Shown: positions 59,313-64,000 of the stretch, piece by piece
How the letters are laid out: every line of letters starts with the position of its first letter
How positions within the stretch are numbered: position 1 is the stretch's first letter
Assembly: GCF_902497555.1 (NCBI RefSeq)
Contig: NZ_CABVGP010000002.1
Coordinates: 570,501 to 634,500, forward strand
Direction: 5' to 3'
Source of the DNA: Amycolatopsis camponoti
GTDB taxonomy: Bacteria > Actinomycetota > Actinomycetes > Mycobacteriales > Pseudonocardiaceae
DNA: 64,000 nucleotides
Translations under genes and position numbers: made by a program
Notes under the pieces: generated by a model
The model's database searches: none
What the model was told of the DNA's origin: nothing
The model's input: the letters and a program-made list of their open reading frames with translations, nothing else

Positions 59313-60524
59313 TCAGCCGCTCCGGCCCGACTCCCGCAGCCGGGCGGCCCGCGTCAGGAGATACCGCTGCTCCGGGGTGTTCGTCGTCCGCGCGACCGCG
59401 GCGTCGTAGTGCCGGACGGCGCCGTCGACGTCCCCGGCCAGCTCCAGCAGGTGCGCGCGGACGGCGTCGAGCCGGTGCCCGGCCAGCTCGACGGTTTCCA
59501 GCAGCGCGAGCCCGGCGTCGGGCCCGTGCACCATCGCCGTCGCGATCGCGCGGTTGAGCGTCACCACCGGGTTGTCCGTCAGCCGCTCCAGCCGCCGGTA
59601 GGTCCGCAGGATCCGGTCCCAGTCGGTGTCTTCGACGCGCGGCGCGATGTCGTGCGCGGCGGCGATCGCGGCCTGCAGCCGGTACTCGCCCGCGTCGCCG
59701 AGGGCGAGCGCCTCGGTGACCAGCGCGACGCCTTCCCGGATCTGGTCACGGTCCCACTTCGCCCGGTTCTGCTCAGCCAGCGGCACCAGCTCGCCGGAGG
59801 GCCCGGTGCGGGCCGGGCGCCGCGCGTCCGTGAGCAGCATCAGCGCCAGCAGACCGGTGACCTCGCCGTCGGCCGGCAGCATCGCGTGCAGCAGCCGGGT
59901 CAGCCGGATCGCCTCGCCGGACAGCTCGGTGCGGTGCAGACGACCGCCTGCGCTGCTCGTGTAGCCCTCGTTGAACACGAGGTAGAGCACGTGCAGCACA
60001 GACCTCAGCCGGGCTTCGCGTTCTTCGCTCGCGGGCAGGCGGAACGGCACGTCCGACGCCTTGATCTTCGCCTTGGCCCGGGTGATCCGCTGCGCCATCG
60101 TCGCTTCCGGGACCAGGAACGCCCCGGCGATCTCGGCCGTGGTCAGGCCGCCGACCGCGCGCAGGGTCAGGGCGATCGCCGACGCGGGCGTGAGCGCCGG
60201 GTGGCAGCAGAGAAACAGCAGCACGAGGGTGTCGTCGCGATCCGGGACATCCGGCGGCGGTGGTTCGAGCGCCGCCGCGTCTTCCCGGCGGCGACGGGCC
60301 TGGTCGCTGCGGAGCTGGTCGGTCAGCCGGTTGACGGCGGCCTGGATCAGCCACCCGCGCGGGTTGTCCGGCAACCCCTCGGACGGCCAGTGCCGCGCGG
60401 CCGCGAGCAGCGCTTCCTGGACGGCGTCCTCCGCGGCGTCGAAGTCGCGGAACCGCCGCGCGACGACGCCGAGGACCTGCGGCGCGAGCGTCCGCAGCAG
60501 GTCCTCGACCTCGACGGCGGCCAT
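59313..60524 (-). CDS. ECF-type RNA polymerase sigma factor of the DGPF-associated group
   Basis: A 403-aa sigma factor. Region 2 contains VVARRFRDFDAAEDAVQEAL near residue 20-40, region 4 AVGGLTTAEIAGAFLVPEAT near 125. The long C-terminal extension (about 185-403, with EGYTSSAGGRLHRTELSGEA and helical TPR-like repeats) is typical of ECF42-type factors. These are found beside YciI/DGPF proteins, as here. No anti-sigma gene is present, and the extension is thought to take its place. It overlaps the YciI stop by one base. Confidence 0.88.
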   Translation of the reverse strand: MAAVEVEDLLRTLAPQVLGVVARRFRDFDAAEDAVQEALLAAARHWPSEGLPDNPRGWLIQAAVNRLTDQLRSDQARRRREDAAALEPPPPDVPDRDDTLVLLFLCCHPALTPASAIALTLRAVGGLTTAEIAGAFLVPEATMAQRITRAKAKIKASDVPFRLPASEEREARLRSVLHVLYLVFNEGYTSSAGGRLHRTELSGEAIRLTRLLHAMLPADGEVTGLLALMLLTDARRPARTGPSGELVPLAEQNRAKWDRDQIREGVALVTEALALGDAGEYRLQAAIAAAHDIAPRVEDTDWDRILRTYRRLERLTDNPVVTLNRAIATAMVHGPDAGLALLETVELAGHRLDAVRAHLLELAGDVDGAVRHYDAAVARTTNTPEQRYLLTRAARLRESGRSG

Positions 60525-60919
60525 CAGGCGGGCGCGCTCATCACCTGGCGGACCTCGATCGGCTGCCCGATCGGCACCCCGCCCGGCCCGGGTGCGGCCG
60601 AGGCCTGCGCCGCGATCTCCAGCGCGCGCTCCTCGCTTTCGACGTCGACGATCCAGTAGCCGGCCAGCAGCTCCTTGCCCTCCGGGTACGGCCCGTCGGT
60701 GACCACGGGGCTGGTCCGGCCGTCGGAGACCACCGTCTTCGCCACGTCGGGGCCGGCCAGGCCCTGCGCGTCGACGAGCTCACCCTTGTCCCGCAGTTCG
60801 GCGTCGAGCGCGTGCTGGAAGTCGATGTGCGCGCGGATGTCCTCCGGCGGCCATTCGCCCATCGGCAGGTCGCACGCGGTGCTCCCGCTGTAGCTCATCA
60901 GCAGCATGTACTTCGCCAT
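60524..60919 (-). CDS. YciI/DGPF-domain protein, partner of the sigma factor
   Basis: A 131-aa ferredoxin-like-fold protein. YMLLMSYSGSTACDLPMGEW at the start and PVVTDGPYPEGKELLAGYWI near 70-90 carry the family's DGPF-like motif (here DGPY). Such proteins are nearly always coded next to ECF42 sigma factors. It precedes the sigma gene with a one-base overlap. Its biochemical role is unknown. Confidence 0.87.
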   Translation of the reverse strand: MAKYMLLMSYSGSTACDLPMGEWPPEDIRAHIDFQHALDAELRDKGELVDAQGLAGPDVAKTVVSDGRTSPVVTDGPYPEGKELLAGYWIVDVESEERALEIAAQASAAPGPGGVPIGQPIEVRQVMSAPA

Positions 60920-60986
60920 GATCGGCTCCTTCTTCGGCGCCCCGGTGGCGCGTTCACGGGAAAGGACGGAGTCCGGCCCGCGGTCT

Positions 60987-61382
60987 CTACATGGTTCGCC
61001 GATTTTCCAGCCACGTTTTCGCCAGCCGCTTCGGCGCCCGGCACAACCAGGCCTCGACCAGCACTTCTTCGAGCGTCGGCAGGTCGACCCGGTCGAGCTC
61101 GACGAGGATCGCGGGGAAGCCGCGGAAGTGCGGAGTCGTGAAGAAGACGGCCGGGTCGTCGGCGACCAGCGCGTCCTTGACCCCGACGTCCGGCACGTAC
61201 GCGCAGAGCACCGGCCCGGAGGGCGCCCGCGCGCCGAGCGCCTCGACGTCGCCCTTGCGCAGCGGGCGCTCCCAGGCGAAGCCCTTCTTGCCGACCTGCC
61301 ACGCCAGATATCCGCGCGAGCTGTCCTCGGCCACCTCGGGCAGCCCGCGCGCGATCCGGCCGACGTCGTCCCAGCTGACCAC
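60987..61382 (-). CDS. MmcQ/YjbR-family DNA-binding-like protein
   Basis: A 131-aa protein. VVSWDDVGRIARGLPEVAED at the start and VLVEAWLCRAPKRLAKTW at the end match the MmcQ/YjbR double-wing fold common in actinobacteria. The GTG at 61382 is the likely start and lies 22 bases from the divergent MFS start, so the two share a very short promoter region. The DNA-binding activity assigned to the family is weakly supported. Confidence 0.8.
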   Translation of the reverse strand: MVSWDDVGRIARGLPEVAEDSSRGYLAWQVGKKGFAWERPLRKGDVEALGARAPSGPVLCAYVPDVGVKDALVADDPAVFFTTPHFRGFPAILVELDRVDLPTLEEVLVEAWLCRAPKRLAKTWLENRRTM

Positions 61383-61404
61383 GGCGATCAGGATAATCGC
61401 CGAA

Positions 61405-62556
61405 GTGACCGAGGACCTGAGACGCGCTCGCCGGGGAGTTTCCGTCGTCTTCGCCGTCTGCGGCGCGGCGTTCGCGACCTGGCTGGCGCGGGTGCCGGCG
61501 GTGCAGGAGCAGCTGGGCCTGACCACGGGCCAGCTCGCGACCGGCCTCTTCGGCCTCGCCCTGGGGTCGGTGGTCGCGCTGGTGGCGGCGGGGGCGCTGC
61601 TCACCCGGATCGGCAGCCGCGCGGCCGTCGTGCTCGGCGCAATCATCCTGTGCGGCGGGCTCCCGCTGGTGGCGTTCGCGTGGTCGGCGCCGGTGTTCGT
61701 CGCGGCGCTCGTCGTGCTCGGCGTGGGCAACAGCCTGCTCGACGTCGCGATGAACGCGCACGCGGCTCGCGTCGAGGAGGGCTACTGTCGCCCGATCTTC
61801 GCCGGCTTCCACGCGTTCTGGAACATCGGCGGCCTCGCGGGTTCCGGCGTCGACGCGCTGATGGAGGCCCTGCACGTCCCGGTTGCGGTGCACTTCCCGA
61901 TCGCCGCCGCGGTGCTGCTCGCGCTGGCGCTGTGGGGGAGGGCGCGCTTCCTGACCGGAGCCGACCGCGGCCAGGGCGACGCGGCGTTCGCGTGGCCGAG
62001 CCGGGCACTGGTGCCGCTCGGCGTGATCGCGTTCTGCGGGTTCGTCGCCGAAGGCGCGGTCAACAGCTGGAGCGCGGTGTACCTCGCGGACGTCACCGGC
62101 GCGACGCCCGCGCTCGCGTCGCTGGGTTACTTCGCCTTCTCCGGGACGATGATCGCGGTCCGCCTGGTCGCCGACCGGGTGGTGGCGCGCGCCGGCGCGG
62201 TGCGGTTCGTCCGCGTGGCGACCACGATCGCGGTGCTCGGCTTCGCCGTGGTCCTTTTCGCGCCGTGGCCGGTCGCGGTGGTGTCCGGCTTCGCGGTGGT
62301 CGGCCTCGGCGTGGCCGGGATCGTGCCGATCGCGTGGAGCGTGGCGAGCCGCAAGCAGGCGGACGCGCCGGGGCGCGCGGTCGCCGCCGTCGCCGCGTGC
62401 GGGTACCTGGGTTTCCTGGTGGAGCCGGTGCTGGTGGGGGCGCTGGCGACGCGGATCGGCCTGCACTGGGCGTTGTCGTCGGCGGTCGTGGTGACCTTCG
62501 GGATCTTGTTCCTGGCGCCTTCGCTGCGGGTCCGCGAGCCGGCGCTCACGCGCTGA
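61405..62556 (+). CDS. MFS transporter, 12-helix
   Basis: A 383-aa membrane protein with about 12 helices. VVFAVCGAAFATWLARVPAV at the N-terminus, FAGFHAFWNIGGLAGSGVDA near residue 130 and IAWSVASRKQADAPGRAVAA near 310 match the YbjJ-like sugar/drug-efflux MFS family. The GTG at 61405 is chosen; there is no strong ribosome site. It ends inside the 3' end of the convergent helix-turn-helix gene, with an 11-base overlap. Substrate unknown. Confidence 0.8.
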   Translation: MTEDLRRARRGVSVVFAVCGAAFATWLARVPAVQEQLGLTTGQLATGLFGLALGSVVALVAAGALLTRIGSRAAVVLGAIILCGGLPLVAFAWSAPVFVAALVVLGVGNSLLDVAMNAHAARVEEGYCRPIFAGFHAFWNIGGLAGSGVDALMEALHVPVAVHFPIAAAVLLALALWGRARFLTGADRGQGDAAFAWPSRALVPLGVIAFCGFVAEGAVNSWSAVYLADVTGATPALASLGYFAFSGTMIAVRLVADRVVARAGAVRFVRVATTIAVLGFAVVLFAPWPVAVVSGFAVVGLGVAGIVPIAWSVASRKQADAPGRAVAAVAACGYLGFLVEPVLVGALATRIGLHWALSSAVVVTFGILFLAPSLRVREPALTR

Positions 62557-63340
62557 GGAGCCGCTTCAGTCCTTCAGCGGACGGCGTGCCCGGCGCCGCC
62601 GTGTAGACGAGGAGCCGGTGCTCGTGGCCGGGGACGGCGAGGATCTCGCAGTCGAGCTCCAGCGGGCCCGCGACCGGGTGGACGGTCCGCTTGGTCAGCG
62701 TCCGCTGCACGACGACCTCCCGCTCCGCCCACAACCGGGCGAACTCGGGGCTGTCCCCGAGGAGGTCGTCGACGAGTGAACGAACGGCGTGATCCGCCGG
62801 GTACCGCCCGCTCGCCCGCAGGTCCGCGACACACAGCCGGGCCAGGTCCAGGCGGTTGCCGGTGATCGTGTCGCCGGTGTCGAACAGCCGGCGCAGCCGG
62901 TTTCGCCGCCGTGGTGACCACGCGGCCGGGTCGCCGATCAGCGCGACCAGCATCCGGTTCCAGGCCACCAGGTCGTAGCGCGCGTCGATCACCATCGCCG
63001 GCACGTCGCCGAGGCGGTCGAGCAGCCGCAGGACGTTCCCGGGTACCGGCCGTGGCGAGGGCACCGGAGCCGGACGCGTCAGCCGCCGCAGGTACGCCTG
63101 TTCGTCGCCGGTCAGGCGCAGCGCGCGGCCGAGCGCGGTGAGGACCTGGTCCGACGGCTGCGGTCCGCGGCCCTGTTCGAGCCGCAGGTAGTAGTCGACG
63201 GAGATCCCGGCCAGCAGCGCCACCTCCGCGCGCCGCAGCCCCGGCGTCTGCCGCCGTCCGCCGGGCACGAGGCCGACGTCGGCGGGCTGTAGCCGGGCTC
63301 GCCGGCTACGCAGGAACCCGCTCAGCTCCGCCCTGTCCAC
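62546..63340 (-). CDS. XRE-type regulator with MmyB-like ligand domain
   Basis: A 264-aa regulator. The helix-turn-helix is TPGLRRAEVALLAGISVDYY near residue 30-50, and LRLEQGRGPQPSDQVLTALG follows. The C-terminal domain contains PAMVIDARYDLVAWNRMLVA near 110 and EEFARLWAEREV-like text near 195, the MmyB-like (MLTR) ligand-binding pattern. The GTG at 63340 is divergent from the NmrA-like gene at 63419. In such pairs the regulator usually controls the adjacent oxidoreductase. Confidence 0.85.
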   Translation of the reverse strand: MDRAELSGFLRSRRARLQPADVGLVPGGRRQTPGLRRAEVALLAGISVDYYLRLEQGRGPQPSDQVLTALGRALRLTGDEQAYLRRLTRPAPVPSPRPVPGNVLRLLDRLGDVPAMVIDARYDLVAWNRMLVALIGDPAAWSPRRRNRLRRLFDTGDTITGNRLDLARLCVADLRASGRYPADHAVRSLVDDLLGDSPEFARLWAEREVVVQRTLTKRTVHPVAGPLELDCEILAVPGHEHRLLVYTAAPGTPSAEGLKRLLSA

Positions 63341-63418
63341 GCCTCCATCATCACCCCGCGCCGGGGTGGTACCGCCAGTGCCTACCCCGTTCCGTCCACG
63401 CGGGACGAACCTTCGGAC

Positions 63419-64000
63419 ATGACGATTCTGGTGACCGGCGCCCGCGGGAACATCGCCCGCGCGCTGGTGGGACAACTGCTCGAAGACGGACACGAGGTGC
63501 GCGCGGCCGGTCGCGACCCGGGCAGGGCGCGGCTGCCCGGCGGGGTCGAGGTGGTCGCCGCCGACCTGGCCCGGCCCGAGAGCTGGGACGCGGCCCTGGA
63601 CGGCGTCACGAAGGCGTTCCTCTACGCGGGCACGGCCGGGCTCGCCGGGTTCCTCTCTCGGGCGGGCGGCCTGGCGCAGGTCGTGCTGCTGTCCGCCCTG
63701 GGCGCGGATCCCGCGTCGGAGGACGCCATCACCCGCGCCCACGGCGAAGCCGAGCAGGCCGTCCGGGATTCGGGGATCCCGTGGACGTTCCTGCGCCCTG
63801 GCGGTTTCGCGGCCAACCGGCTGATGTGGGCGGAGTCGGTCCGCGACGGCGTCGTGCGCGACCCGTTCCCCGACTCGCACGCGGCGTTGATCCACGAAGC
63901 CGACATCGCCGCCGTCGCCGCGTGCGCGTTGACGTCCTCCGGCCACCTCGGTGCGGCGTACGCCCTGACCGGGTCCGAATCGCTCACGGTGCGGGACCAG
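63419..64000 (+). CDS. NmrA-like NAD(P)-binding protein, 5' part
   Basis: The first 194 codons of an atypical short-chain dehydrogenase that runs off the window end. The Rossmann motif is MTILVTGARGNIARALVGQL. VVAADLARPESWDAALDGVT, VVLLSALGADPASED and IPWTFLRPGGFAANRL follow the NmrA/SDR_a5 pattern, in which the catalytic Tyr/Lys of classical SDRs is usually absent. It is expressed divergently from the XRE regulator and probably controlled by it. Confidence 0.83.
   Translation, partial: MTILVTGARGNIARALVGQLLEDGHEVRAAGRDPGRARLPGGVEVVAADLARPESWDAALDGVTKAFLYAGTAGLAGFLSRAGGLAQVVLLSALGADPASEDAITRAHGEAEQAVRDSGIPWTFLRPGGFAANRLMWAESVRDGVVRDPFPDSHAALIHEADIAAVAACALTSSGHLGAAYALTGSESLTVRDQ

Overview
This is a high-GC actinomycete chromosome segment, most likely from Amycolatopsis or another Pseudonocardiaceae. 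The signs are strong third-position G/C bias, many GTG starts, a mycothiol-dependent isomerase-type protein, an F420-dependent LLM oxidoreductase, crotonyl-CoA carboxylase/reductase with methylmalonyl-CoA enzymes, an actinobacterial sulfur leader peptide and Streptomyces-type DasR-like sites. The genus is inferred. No rRNA, tRNA or CRISPR array was seen. No gene-free stretch exceeds about 300 bases. The window begins inside paaE and ends inside an NmrA-like gene.

Layout. 1-9.3 kb holds the end of a phenylacetate operon, a class III cyclase with a universal stress protein, a DivIVA-like coiled coil, and acyl-CoA metabolism (ccr, SPW membrane protein, TetR regulator, methylmalonyl-CoA epimerase, thiolase, MeaB). 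9.5-13.1 kb holds a secreted cyclophilin, a 21-bp-period repeat array, and a MocR regulator divergent from an AhpD-like protein and a PEP-mutase/isocitrate-lyase-family enzyme. 13.1-19.1 kb is a six-gene operon in which a LytS/LytTR two-component system precedes two sodium/solute symporters, each with a small membrane partner. 19.1-37.8 kb is an alpha-mannoside locus: LacI regulator, class I mannose-6-phosphate isomerase, ribose-type ABC importer and two secreted GH92 mannosidases.

Between the two mannosidases (28.55-35.29 kb) lies a compact eight-gene non-contractile phage-tail cassette: tail terminator, tube, frameshifting assembly chaperones, tape measure, distal tail protein, fibre, tail-associated hub protein and a small terminal protein. 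No head, terminase, integrase or lysis gene accompanies it in the window. It is the strongest candidate for an unusual system here.

38-52.3 kb is mostly housekeeping: DUF3817, MarR, thiamine-binding protein, thioredoxin-TPR protein, zinc metallopeptidase lipoprotein, glycogen phosphorylase, LLM oxidoreductase, a cysteine dioxygenase-rhodanese pair behind a putative cysteine leader peptide, an ABC ATPase, enoyl-CoA hydratase, two methyltransferases, a HAD phosphatase and a DUF427 protein. 52.3-55.1 kb holds a LysR regulator apparently starting at CTG. Its 3' end is duplicated as a 56-bp direct repeat on the far side of a gene for a TRADD-N-associated membrane protein. A GH18 chitinase with two DasR-like sites follows. 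55.1-64 kb holds a GNAT acetyltransferase, a PadR-monooxygenase pair, a MarR gene, a mycothiol-dependent isomerase-type protein, an ECF sigma factor with its YciI/DGPF partner, an MmcQ/YjbR protein, an MFS transporter and a divergent XRE regulator/NmrA-like pair.

Regulatory logic visible in the DNA: the palindrome GACAACGTTGTC occurs at the lacI start and inside manA, and a variant lies upstream of the first GH92 gene. This links hydrolysis, import and isomerisation of mannose into one probable regulon.
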